Source of the DNA: Novosphingobium kunmingense
Lineage (GTDB): Bacteria > Pseudomonadota > Alphaproteobacteria > Sphingomonadales > Sphingomonadaceae
NCBI RefSeq assembly: GCF_002813245.1
Contig: NZ_PHUF01000005.1
Span: 1-64,000 of the forward strand
Length of the DNA stretch: 64,000 nt
Reading direction: 5' to 3'
Below are positions 8,668-16,151 of this stretch, in pieces. The position numbers and the translations under genes are program-made. Under the pieces are notes generated by a model. The model did no database searches and had not been told where the DNA came from. It was given only the letters and a program-made list of their open reading frames with translations. Position 1 is the stretch's first letter. The number at the start of each line of letters is the position of its first letter.

Positions 8668-9462
8668 ATGTCCATCCGCACCATCCTCGTCGATGACGAA
8701 AAACTGGCCATTCAGGGCCTGATGCTCCGTCTCGAGAAGTATCCCGATGTCGAGATCATCGACACCTGCTCGAACGGGCGCGAGGCGATCCGCAAGATCA
8801 AGACCGAAAAGCCCGACCTCGTCTTCCTCGACATCCAGATGCCGGGCTTCGACGGGTTCAGCGTGGTCAAGGGCGTGATGGAGATCGAGCCGCCGCTGAT
8901 CGTCTTCGTCACCGCCTACCAGGAACACGCCGTCCGCGCCTTCGAGGCGAACGCGGTCAACTACCTGATGAAGCCGGTCGACGAGGATCGCCTGGCCGAC
9001 ACGATGGAGCGGGTGCGCACCCGCCTTGCCGAAAAGCAGGCCGCCGGGGAAGCCGAGAAGCTCAAGACCGTGCTCGCCGAAGTCGCGCCCGATGCGATCG
9101 AGACCCTGCCCGAGGACAGCGAAGCGGCGGGCCGGTACGAAAAGCTGATCAACATCAAGGACCGCGGCCAGATCTTCCGCGTCGACGTCGATTCGATCGA
9201 GCACATCGAAGCTGCCGGCGACTACATGTGCATCTACACCGGCGACAATTCGCTTATCCTCCGCGAAACCATGAAGGATCTCGAGCGCCGCCTCGACCCG
9301 CGGGTGTTCCAGCGGGTCCACCGCTCGACCATCGTCAACCTGAACCAGGTCCGCCAGGTCAAGCCGCACACCAACGGCGAATGCTTCCTGGTGCTCGATT
9401 CGGGCGCCCAGGTGAAGGTCAGCCGGTCCTATCGCGACGTGGTGGCCCGCTTCGTTCATTGA
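8668..9462 (+). CDS. LytTR-family response regulator
   Basis: This 264-aa protein has a receiver domain (residues about 3-118) with the phospho-acceptor Asp55 in LVFLDIQMPG, acidic residues DDE at 9-11, and the Lys of MKPVDEDRL. A linker follows, then a C-terminal LytTR DNA-binding domain (about 150-262) with FQRVHRSTIVNLNQV and VSRSYRDVVARF. It is the partner of the histidine kinase just upstream. LytTR regulators usually bind direct repeats and activate transcription. I could not identify a target site. The TauE/SafE remnant lies 73 bases downstream. Confidence 0.93.
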   Translation: MSIRTILVDDEKLAIQGLMLRLEKYPDVEIIDTCSNGREAIRKIKTEKPDLVFLDIQMPGFDGFSVVKGVMEIEPPLIVFVTAYQEHAVRAFEANAVNYLMKPVDEDRLADTMERVRTRLAEKQAAGEAEKLKTVLAEVAPDAIETLPEDSEAAGRYEKLINIKDRGQIFRVDVDSIEHIEAAGDYMCIYTGDNSLILRETMKDLERRLDPRVFQRVHRSTIVNLNQVRQVKPHTNGECFLVLDSGAQVKVSRSYRDVVARFVH

Positions 9463-9535
9463 GCTTCCTTGCCGTAACGGCATGGCGATTATCCAATCCC
9501 CTTGTCCGGCCCCTGTTGCCGGGCAGGGTAGGTCG

Positions 9536-9868
9536 ATGCTCGTCGCATTGCTCGTACCGCTCGTCATCGGCGCCGCGCTGTTCCTGTTCATGCTGGTGCG
9601 GGCCGCGATTCGCCAGCGCGCCGCGCCGCTCCCCGAAGCGGTGGCGGTCGGCGGCGTCACCAACTTCTTCGACACGCTGGGGATCGGCTCGTTTGCGCCG
9701 ACCTTGGCCTGGCTCAATTTCCGCAAGCTCGTTCCCGACCGGATCATTCCCCAGACCATGCCGGTCGGGGCGCTGCGCTGGCTGGTCGCCGCCGTGGTAC
9801 TCTACACCGGCCTGACCATGCTCTACGCCGGGATCGAAGACGAGGACCGGATCGAACCGCGGCCTTGA
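9536..9868 (+). pseudogene. Internally deleted TauE/SafE-type permease
   Basis: The 110-aa frame from the ATG at 9536 starts with a TauE/SafE-like N-terminus: a first membrane helix, then the signature VTNFFDTLGIGSFAPT (residues 41-56) and KLVPDRIIP (64-72). At about residue 78 it jumps straight to what looks like the family's C-terminal helix (RWLVAAVVLYTGLTML). Intact members have about 280-310 residues and 8 or more helices. Here the middle, with the second half-transporter, is missing although the frame is open. I infer an in-frame deletion of roughly 550-600 bases. A residual function is unlikely. An upstream ATG at 9482 would add 18 residues. Confidence 0.6.
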
Positions 9869-9909
9869 ACCGGTTGCACATTCTGCCCGCCTGCGCGACA
9901 GACCGGGGC

Positions 9910-10770
9910 ATGACCAGTTTCACCCTGCCCGGCTTCGACCTCGCCGCCTTCGTGCGCGCCACCCTTGACGAGGACCTCGGCGTCGGCCTGCCCGGCGGCG
10001 GGCGCGACGTCACCAGCGAAAGCGTCATTCCCGCCGATGCGCGTTTTTCAGGCGCGATGGACACCCGCGACGCGATCACGGTGGCCGGTCTGCCGATTGC
10101 CGCTGCGTTCTTCCGCGCGCTCGACCCCGACATGGACATTGCCGTGCTGGTCGAGGACGGGATGCAGGTGCCCGCCGGAACCGACCTGATGCGGCTGTCG
10201 GGCAACGCGCGGGCCATGCTGACCGCCGAACGCAGCGCGCTCAACACCGTGCAGCACCTGTCGGGCATCGCCACCATGACCCGCGCCTATGTCGACGCGA
10301 TGGCCGGGAACGGCACCCTGCTCGACACACGCAAGACCATTCCGGGCCTGCGTCACCTCGAAAAGTACGCCACACGGATGGGCGGGGCGCAGAACCACCG
10401 CATGGGCCTGTGGGACGCGGCGATGATCAAGGACAACCACGTCCTCGTCGCCGGAGGCGTGGGCGAGGCGGTGGCCCGCGCCCGCTCCGCCGGGGTCCGC
10501 GACATCATCTGCGAGGTCGACCGGGTGGCACAGATCGAGCCGGCGCTGGCCGCCGGCGCCAGCCACATCCTGCTCGACAACATGGACCTTGCGGAACTGC
10601 GCGAAGCGGTCGCGCTGATCGGCGGCCGCGTGCCGTGCGAAGCCTCGGGCGGGGTGCGGCTCGACACCATTGCCGCGATCGCCGCGACCGGCGTCACCTT
10701 TGTCTCGGTCGGCCGCCTTACGCAGAGCGCACCGGCCGCCGACATCGGTCTCGACTTCACCCCGCTGTGA
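9910..10770 (+). CDS. nadC: Nicotinate-nucleotide pyrophosphorylase (carboxylating)
   Basis: This 286-aa protein matches NadC, which joins quinolinate and PRPP to give nicotinate mononucleotide in de novo NAD synthesis. Family landmarks are DEDLGVG near the start, the substrate-binding TRKTIPGLR segment, NHRMGLWDAAMIKDNH, and the C-terminal barrel strands ICEVD, ILLDNMDL and EASGGV. The ATG at 9910 is preferred. A TTG at 9865 in the same frame would overlap the preceding remnant gene. Its stop overlaps the start of the RNase T2 gene by 4 bases (GTGA), so the two are translationally coupled. nadA and nadB are not in the window. Confidence 0.95.
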   Translation: MTSFTLPGFDLAAFVRATLDEDLGVGLPGGGRDVTSESVIPADARFSGAMDTRDAITVAGLPIAAAFFRALDPDMDIAVLVEDGMQVPAGTDLMRLSGNARAMLTAERSALNTVQHLSGIATMTRAYVDAMAGNGTLLDTRKTIPGLRHLEKYATRMGGAQNHRMGLWDAAMIKDNHVLVAGGVGEAVARARSAGVRDIICEVDRVAQIEPALAAGASHILLDNMDLAELREAVALIGGRVPCEASGGVRLDTIAAIAATGVTFVSVGRLTQSAPAADIGLDFTPL

Positions 10771-11471
10771 GGCGCACGCTCATTGCCGCGGCGGCACTGC
10801 TGGCGCCCCTGCCCGCGTCGGCCCAAGCCTACCAGTGCCGGGTCCCGCCGAAGATCGCCATGCCCGAACAGGCCCGACCCGATGGCCCGCGCATCAGTAC
10901 GCCCATCGGCGGCTATACCCTGGCGGTGAGCTGGTCGCCCGAGTTCTGCCGCGGCGCCCGCGCCAGGGATCCCGACAACTACCAGTGCAACACCCGCATC
11001 GGTCGGTTCGGCTTCGTGTTGCACGGCCTTTGGCCCGAAGCGCCGCAGGGCCGCCCGCCGCAGTGGTGCGCGATCGAGCCACGCCCGACGCAGGAGGATC
11101 TCCGCCGCAACCTGTGCATGACCCCGGTGCCGTGGCTGATCGAGCACGAATGGGCCAAGCACGGCAGCTGCATGGCGCGCCGGCCCGAGGGCTATTTCAA
11201 GGTGGCATCGATCCTCTGGAACTCGCTGACCCTGCCCGAAGGGGATCGCCTGTCGCGCAAGGCGGGACTGACCGTGGGCGACCTGCGCAGCGCATTCACC
11301 GCTGCCAACGCCGCTTTCCCGCGTGCCTCGGTCGGGGTCGTGGTCGGCAACGGCGGATACCTTCGCGAACTCTATCTCTGTTACGGCAGGGACTTCCTGC
11401 CGCGGGCCTGCAGCGCGCGCAGTTTCGGTCCCAAGGACGATACGCCGCTGAAGATCTGGCGCGGCCTTTAG
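10767..11471 (+). CDS. Secreted RNase T2 family ribonuclease
   Basis: This is a 234-aa protein with a signal peptide (cleavage near ASAQA). It has both catalytic blocks of the T2 family: FVLHGLWPE with His86, and EHEWAKHGSC with His127, Glu128, Lys131 and His132. Several cysteines suggest disulfides and an exported location. RNase T2 enzymes cut single-stranded RNA through 2',3'-cyclic intermediates. Bacterial members such as RNase I are periplasmic. The GTG start overlaps the nadC stop (GTGA). The 3' end overlaps the convergent tadA by 4 bases. Linkage to nadC may reflect nucleotide salvage, which is inference only. Confidence 0.92.
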   Translation: MRRTLIAAAALLAPLPASAQAYQCRVPPKIAMPEQARPDGPRISTPIGGYTLAVSWSPEFCRGARARDPDNYQCNTRIGRFGFVLHGLWPEAPQGRPPQWCAIEPRPTQEDLRRNLCMTPVPWLIEHEWAKHGSCMARRPEGYFKVASILWNSLTLPEGDRLSRKAGLTVGDLRSAFTAANAAFPRASVGVVVGNGGYLRELYLCYGRDFLPRACSARSFGPKDDTPLKIWRGL

Positions 11472-11923
11472 CGCCGGGCCTTGAAGAACCCGCGCAGCAG
11501 CTCCGCCGCCTCGTCCTCGCCCATGCCGGCATAGACCTCTGGTGCGTGAAGGCACTGTTCGTGCTGGAACACCCGCGCACCGTGATCGACTGCGCCGCCC
11601 TTGGGGTCGGGCGCCGCGTAATAGAGACGCGCGATCCGGGCGTGGCTGATCGCGCCGGCGCACATCGCGCAGGGCTCCAGCGTGACCCACAGTTCGCACC
11701 CGTCGAGCCGCTCGTTGCCGAGCGCCTGCGCGGCGGCGCGAATCGCCAGCACTTCGGCGTGGGCGGTCGGATCGCTGCGGGTGCGCGGGGCGTTGTGCGC
11801 GGCAGCGATCACCACGCCGTCCTTGACCACGACGGCGCCGATCGGCACTTCGCCTGCCGATTCGCCGGCGCGCGCCTGATCGAGCGCGCATTTCATCGGT
11901 TCGGGGAGTGGCCAGCGGCTCAT
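11468..11923 (-). CDS. tadA: tRNA-specific adenosine deaminase
   Basis: This 151-aa protein has the zinc deaminase signatures AHAEVLAIR (His and catalytic Glu) and EPCAMCAGA (two zinc cysteines). It also has the C-terminal segment VFQHEQCLHAPEVYAG typical of TadA, which converts A34 to inosine in tRNA-Arg(ACG). The chosen ATG gives MSRWPLPEP. An upstream in-frame ATG at 11944 would add 7 residues. The stop overlaps the convergent RNase T2 gene by 4 bases. The start is divergent from rpmB. A generic nucleoside deaminase cannot be fully excluded, but the length and C-terminus favour TadA. Confidence 0.88.
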   Translation of the reverse strand: MSRWPLPEPMKCALDQARAGESAGEVPIGAVVVKDGVVIAAAHNAPRTRSDPTAHAEVLAIRAAAQALGNERLDGCELWVTLEPCAMCAGAISHARIARLYYAAPDPKGGAVDHGARVFQHEQCLHAPEVYAGMGEDEAAELLRGFFKARR

Positions 11924-11948
11924 TTCCAAGCGAATTGGCCGCAACAGC

Positions 11949-11977
11949 TTGACCCCGCAAGGGTGAATCGGTATGGG
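11949..11977 (+). promoter_or_regulatory. Putative sigma-70 promoter of rpmB
   Basis: TTGACC (11949-11954) and TATGGG (11972-11977) are separated by 17 bases. This lies about 50 bases before the rpmB start in the divergent tadA-rpmB spacer. The -35 match is good and the -10 match moderate. Confidence 0.5.
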
Positions 11978-12025
11978 CGCGCCTTCCCCGTCATGGGTGC
12001 AACAGATTCAAGCGAGTGATTTGCC

Positions 12026-12310
12026 ATGTCCCGTATCTGCGAACTGACCGGTAAGGGCCGCCAGGTTGGCCACAACGTCAGCCACGCCAACAACAAGACC
12101 AAGCGCGTGTTCCTGCCCAACCTGCAGAACGTCACGCTGATGTCGGAAGGTTTGGACCGCAGCTTCAAGTTCCGCGTTTCGACCCACGGCCTGCGTTCGG
12201 TCGAACACGTCGGTGGGCTCGATAACTGGCTGCTCAAGACTTCGGACGACAAGCTGTCGACCACCGCGCTCAAGGTGAAGCGCGAACTGGTCAAGAAGGC
12301 CGCTGCCTGA
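12026..12310 (+). CDS. rpmB: 50S ribosomal protein L28
   Basis: This 94-aa basic protein opens with [11 protein letters not shown] and continues with [10 protein letters not shown], the hallmark of bacterial L28. The longer alphaproteobacterial C-terminus ([15 protein letters not shown]) is present. It is a structural component of the large ribosomal subunit. It stands alone as a monocistronic unit, with a promoter-like sequence 50 bases upstream and a strong terminator 30 bases downstream. No L33 gene is adjacent. No zinc-ribbon cysteine set is complete here. Confidence 0.97.
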   Translation: MSRICELTGKGRQVGHNVSHANNKTKRVFLPNLQNVTLMSEGLDRSFKFRVSTHGLRSVEHVGGLDNWLLKTSDDKLSTTALKVKRELVKKAAA

Positions 12311-12340
12311 TCTGACGCCGCGGCTTCGGCCGCAGGCTTC

Positions 12341-12378
12341 GCAAACGGGCGCGCGAATCGCTTCGCGCGCCCGTTTGC
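12341..12378 (+). terminator. Strong intrinsic terminator after rpmB
   Basis: There is a perfect 17-bp stem, GCAAACGGGCGCGCGAA (12341-12357) with TTCGCGCGCCCGTTTGC (12362-12378), and a TCGC loop. It is followed by TTGT. It starts 30 bases after the rpmB stop. Confidence 0.85.
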
Positions 12379-12474
12379 TTGTCCGCTGTTCGCTCTGCAA
12401 GGGCCATTGACGCCGCCCTGTCCGGCGCGCCATTCTGGACCGAGCGAACCGTTCCGAACTGAGGGAGATGCCGC

Positions 12475-13002
12475 GTGCGCCTATCGTATCTGGCCGTGAT
12501 GTCGGGCGTCTGCCTGGCCGTTGCGGCGCCGTCCCTGGCCAAGGACAAGGGCAAGGACGACCCCGTTCCGACGCCAGCGGTGTTCCAGGCGGTGATCGAC
12601 TGCAAGGCGATTGCAGCGGCCGAGGCACGCCTTGCCTGCTATGACAGCACCGTCGCCGCTATGGGCCGGGCGAAGGACGCAGAGGCCCTGGTCGTCACCG
12701 ATACCGGCGCGATTCGCGAAGCCCGGCGCGGCCTGTTCGGCATCTCGTTGCCCAAGCTGAAGCTGTTCGGCGGGGGCGAGGAAGTGAACGAGATCGAAGG
12801 CAAGATCACCGCCGTGCGATCGTCGAACGACGGCATGGCGATCTTCGTGCTCGAGGACGGCGCCCGCTGGCGCCAGACCGAAGGCCGTCACCAGTTCGCC
12901 AAGCCGGGCCAGACGATCAAGGTGCGCCGCGCCAGCATGGGCGGCTTCATGGCCAACATCGATGGCCAACCCGGGGTGCGCGTGGTGCGCATGGTCAACT
13001 GA
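12475..13002 (+). CDS. Hypothetical exported protein, 175 aa
   Basis: The GTG at 12475 has a GAGGGAG ribosome site 8 bases upstream. The product has a signal peptide (cleavage near SLAKDK). Residues about 43-60 read CKAIAAAEARLACYDS, a pattern seen in several exported proteins, including the VasI-like family, where the two cysteines may pair. The C-terminal half contains a small beta-rich region (IEGKITAVRSS, FVLEDGARWRQTEG) that may be an OB-like fold. No secretion system genes lie nearby, so I do not propose a type VI role. The neighbours downstream are convergent small exported proteins. Confidence 0.7.
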   Translation: MRLSYLAVMSGVCLAVAAPSLAKDKGKDDPVPTPAVFQAVIDCKAIAAAEARLACYDSTVAAMGRAKDAEALVVTDTGAIREARRGLFGISLPKLKLFGGGEEVNEIEGKITAVRSSNDGMAIFVLEDGARWRQTEGRHQFAKPGQTIKVRRASMGGFMANIDGQPGVRVVRMVN

Positions 13003-13041
13003 CGCGGAACGCGCGGGGCGGATACGCCCCGCCTCCACCGT

Positions 13042-13350
13042 TCAATTACTCTGACTGGCGGCCTTGCTGCGCATTTCGTCCATGATGTCGCGCGCTTCAC
13101 GGTTGCCTGATTCAGCCGATACGGCCCATTGCCCGTTGGTCCGGCAGCTCATCTTGCGGGCCACCAGCGTCCCCGTTTCAGGCTCGCGCACGCAGCGAAT
13201 GTAATAGGGGTGGTCCTTCGCCAGCTTGGCGTTGAAAGCGCGGATTTCCGACTGCTTCATTTCCTTGGGATTCGGTTCGGCGACGTCGGCCGCCGCCGCA
13301 GCCATCGCGGTCGAGGAAGAAAATAGCAGCGCCAGTGCAGTAATCATCAT
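13042..13350 (-). CDS. Small exported protein, copy 1 of a tandem paralogue pair
   Basis: This 102-aa protein has a signal peptide (cleavage near AMAAAA). The mature part contains MKQSEIRAFNAKL, YIRCVREPETGTLVARKMSCRT and W-x6-GNREARD. It shares this layout with the gene 120 bases upstream on the same strand (13470-13805), including a Cys pair about 17 residues apart and a TGxLVxRxxCRT core. The two clearly arose by duplication. The function is unknown. The conserved Cys pair suggests one disulfide in the periplasm. The gene is convergent with the 175-aa exported protein. Confidence 0.72.
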   Translation of the reverse strand: MMITALALLFSSSTAMAAAAADVAEPNPKEMKQSEIRAFNAKLAKDHPYYIRCVREPETGTLVARKMSCRTNGQWAVSAESGNREARDIMDEMRSKAASQSN

Positions 13351-13469
13351 GGCATCGGTCCTGTCTGGAAATAGCCGAGCAAACTGCCGGCAATATGCCC
13401 AAGGCTACCTTCGCTCATGCAGCATTGCAAGTCGCAACCGCTTCGCAGACGGCGGTGCGCCAGCGGCTT

Positions 13470-13805
13470 CTAATTGCCGACAGCAGGGAACACCGTGCCT
13501 GCAGGTTCTTGGTTTACGCCGAACTGCCGGGTTTGCGCGTCGGTCACCAGCGCGCGCGCGTTTTCGTTGCCGATAGCGGCATGCCGATCCCACTCGGCGC
13601 GGGTGCGGCAGTCCCGGCGCGTCACCAGCGATCCGGTCGGCGCGGTCTTGGTGCAGACGATATAAGCCGGATCCCGCGGGTCGAGCGCGGCGTTGTAGGC
13701 CTTGATCTCGCTCGGCTTCATCAGCACCGGACCGGGGACCGTCTCGGCCTCGGCAAGGGCCGGCGTGGCACCCAAAACGGCAATGGCGACAGCGAAGACA
13801 CGCAT
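13470..13805 (-). CDS. Small exported protein, copy 2 of a tandem paralogue pair
   Basis: This 111-aa protein has a signal peptide (cleavage near ALAEAE). The mature region has MKPSEIKAYNAAL, PAYIVCTKTAPTGSLVTRRDCRT, then EWD-x7-NENARALV, which aligns with the downstream copy 1. The ATG at 13805 has a GAGGG ribosome site. A GTG two codons upstream is possible. The C-terminus is longer than in copy 1. Function is unknown. The Cys spacing is conserved between the two copies. It lies upstream of and on the same strand as copy 1, so the pair may be co-transcribed. Confidence 0.72.
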   Translation of the reverse strand: MRVFAVAIAVLGATPALAEAETVPGPVLMKPSEIKAYNAALDPRDPAYIVCTKTAPTGSLVTRRDCRTRAEWDRHAAIGNENARALVTDAQTRQFGVNQEPAGTVFPAVGN

Positions 13806-13877
13806 TGGCACACCCTCGATCAGCGATGCCGGATGGTATCAAACAGGCGATCGAGGCACAAGCTGGCCCTCGCCGGG

Positions 13878-15053
13878 TCAGCGCACGACGGGACGCCCTT
13901 CCAGCGCCTGATCGGCGGCGGCGATGTAGGCACACACCCCTTCGCGTTCCGCTTCGGACAGGTGCGGGTTCCAGGCGTCGATGATCAGGATCGCGCGGCG
14001 CCTGTCGCTGTCGTTCCACGCCTCGTGTTCGATCGTGTCATCGAAGGCGAATGCCTTGCCTTCTACCCATTCGCGCGTCTCGTTGCCGACGCGGAAGCCG
14101 CAGCCGGGCGGGATGTCGAGCGCCAGGTGCACGATCGCTCTGACGTTGGTGACCCCGGTATGCGCCGGGATGCGGCTGTGCGGCTTGAGCAGCGAGAAGA
14201 AGGCATTGGGCCCGCGCCCCGGTATCCGGGCCAGCGGCAGTCGTTCCAGCAAGGCGGCGGTCTGCGGGCAGCGCTCGATGATCGGCAGATTGGGTTCGCC
14301 GTATTCCCACAGGAAGCAGGCCCCCCAGTCGAGCGAGCCGTCGAGCGCGCTCCACTGGCTTTCGGGCACGCCTTCCTCGAACTTCACGTAAGGCCGCAGC
14401 AGATCGTCCGATCCGGCGATAAGCGCGGCCAGTTCGGCGGCGATGATCTGGCTGGCCGCTTCGAGTTCGTCGAACCAGGGGAATTGGTCGCGATCGAAGT
14501 ATTCGTCCTCGGGCAGAAAGGGAAAGAACAGCCCGGCGCATTCGTTGTGATAGACCCGGCGCCGGCCGAGCGCCTGGTCGACCATGGCCGCAAGGCGCCG
14601 GTTCTCGCTCTCGCTGCGGCCTTTCGCCGTGCCGAGCGCCCGCTGGGCGGCCCCGGCGAGGCGCGCGACGAGCGCGGCGCAATAGGCCTGCCCGGCATCG
14701 AGTTCTGCCTGCAGCGGCGGCGCGATGCCGGGCAGCGCCTGGGCAAGCTGGAACACCGCCGACCAGGTCGACAGGGCCGCGGTCTCCTCGCCCTCGCGCT
14801 CGAGCAATTGGGCCATGCGCAGCTGGCTGGCGAAATCGAGCCGGTCGATCCGTAGCGCCGCATCGAGCGCGGCGCGTTCGCCAGGGGTATCGCCCTGCAG
14901 GCGCCGCGCATGGGCAAGGTTGCGCCACAGGGGCAGGGCGCCCGGATCGGCCTGGGTCGCGCGGACGAATGCGGCGGCCGCGACTGGCGCGTTTCCTGCG
15001 CGCAGCGCGGCCATCCCCTCGGCATTGGCCTCTTGTGCAAGAGTGGGTTCCAT
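13878..15053 (-). CDS. TPR protein with aspartyl/asparaginyl beta-hydroxylase domain
   Basis: This is a 391-aa protein. Residues about 5-90 form TPR-type repeats, and about 165-360 form an AspH-like 2-oxoglutarate/Fe(II) dioxygenase domain. The iron ligands are probably His298 (AHTGVTNVR) and His343 (DTIEHEAWN). An Arg about ten residues later (RRRAILIIDAW) would hold 2-oxoglutarate, matching AspH spacing. AspH enzymes hydroxylate Asp/Asn in proteins, and relatives act on peptides. No signal peptide is seen, so it is cytoplasmic. It is divergent from the sulfotransferase-like gene (78 bases apart). A TPR-sulfotransferase and a TonB receptor follow, suggesting one functional cluster. Confidence 0.85.
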   Translation of the reverse strand: MEPTLAQEANAEGMAALRAGNAPVAAAAFVRATQADPGALPLWRNLAHARRLQGDTPGERAALDAALRIDRLDFASQLRMAQLLEREGEETAALSTWSAVFQLAQALPGIAPPLQAELDAGQAYCAALVARLAGAAQRALGTAKGRSESENRRLAAMVDQALGRRRVYHNECAGLFFPFLPEDEYFDRDQFPWFDELEAASQIIAAELAALIAGSDDLLRPYVKFEEGVPESQWSALDGSLDWGACFLWEYGEPNLPIIERCPQTAALLERLPLARIPGRGPNAFFSLLKPHSRIPAHTGVTNVRAIVHLALDIPPGCGFRVGNETREWVEGKAFAFDDTIEHEAWNDSDRRRAILIIDAWNPHLSEAEREGVCAYIAAADQALEGRPVVR

Positions 15054-15131
15054 GGCCCCGGCTTAGTCACCCTGCCAATGCCCGACAAGCCGGGAGTTGC
15101 GCCCGTGCCCAGCCACTTCTAGACGCTGGAC

Positions 15132-16151
15132 ATGGCCGCGCCGATCGATCTTGCCAATGCCGAAACCTATGCCCACCGTTTCGTCGAAAGCGCCGATGCA
15201 TTCCGCTTCATCGCCGTGGCGCGCGGCGAACTGGGTGGCTTCCCCTTCCTGACCGACGCCTATCTGGGCGAGCGCGCCGTGCTGGGCGATGTCCCGACCG
15301 CGCAATGCCTGGCCGAATGCGGCACCGGCAATCTGCGCCTCCTGTTCCATTCGGCCTTCTGCGGATCGACCCTGCTGACCCGCGCCTTCGATCGTCCCGG
15401 TCTTGCCACGGGGTTGAGCGAACCGGTTGCGCTCAATGATCTGGTCGGGTGGCGGCGGCGCGGTGCTGTCCCGGCCGGCGTCGCCCGCGCCGCCGATGCG
15501 GCGCTACGACTGCTGGCGCGTCCCTTTGCCGCAGGCGAGGCGGTGATCGTCAAGCCATCGAACGTGGTCAATCCTTTGGCCGAACTGCTGCTGGCGGTCC
15601 AGCCCACCGCCCCGGCGCTGTTCCTCTACGCCCCGATCGAAACCTTCCTGATCTCCGTCGCCCGCAAGGGGCTGGAGTGCCGCCTGTGGGTGCGCGAATT
15701 GCTCGAGGGCTATCTGCAGGAACGGTTCGTCGATCTCGGATTCTCGCCGCAGGACCTGTTCCGCCAGTCCGACCTGCAGGTCGCGGCAGTGGGCTGGCTG
15801 GCCCAGCACGCCCATTTCGCCCGGCTGGCGCAGAAGCTCGGACCGATGCGGTTGCGCACGCTCGACGCCGATCTGATGGCGGCCGCGCCGGCGAAGGCGC
15901 TGGCGGCCGTTGCGCGGCACTACCGCTTCGACCTCGACGAAGCGGCTCTGGCCGCAATCGTCAGCGGTCCGGCCTTCACCCGCCATTCCAAGTCGGGCGA
16001 AGCCTATTCGCCCGAAGCGCGCGGCGCCGACTACCGACGCGCGCGCGAGGCCTATGGCGACGAGATCGCAATGGTTGCGGCCTGGGCTGCGCGGGTCGCT
16101 GATGGGGCGGGGATCGCGCTCGATGCGCCCAACCCTGTGATTCAGGCGTAG
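15132..16151 (+). CDS. Sulfotransferase-like P-loop protein
   Basis: This 339-aa protein has a nucleotide-loop strand LRLLFHSAFCGSTLLTRAFD (residues about 69-87). It resembles the 5'-phosphosulfate-binding loop of sulfotransferases but with FCGST in place of the usual PRSGT. A second strand, VIVKPSNVVNPL, and the Tyr/Ser region FLYAPIETFLISVARKG occupy places where the 3'-phosphate loop is expected. So PAPS binding is plausible but unproven, and a kinase-like use of the loop is possible. The C-terminal third is helical. It is divergent from the AspH-domain gene and overlaps the convergent TPR-sulfotransferase by 10 bases. Confidence 0.65.
   Translation: MAAPIDLANAETYAHRFVESADAFRFIAVARGELGGFPFLTDAYLGERAVLGDVPTAQCLAECGTGNLRLLFHSAFCGSTLLTRAFDRPGLATGLSEPVALNDLVGWRRRGAVPAGVARAADAALRLLARPFAAGEAVIVKPSNVVNPLAELLLAVQPTAPALFLYAPIETFLISVARKGLECRLWVRELLEGYLQERFVDLGFSPQDLFRQSDLQVAAVGWLAQHAHFARLAQKLGPMRLRTLDADLMAAAPAKALAAVARHYRFDLDEAALAAIVSGPAFTRHSKSGEAYSPEARGADYRRAREAYGDEIAMVAAWAARVADGAGIALDAPNPVIQA

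Noticed and set aside
12475..13002. Type VI secretion protein (VasI-like) assignment
   Set aside because: Only the short Cys-x-ACYD pattern matches. No other type VI genes are in the window, so the protein is left as hypothetical.
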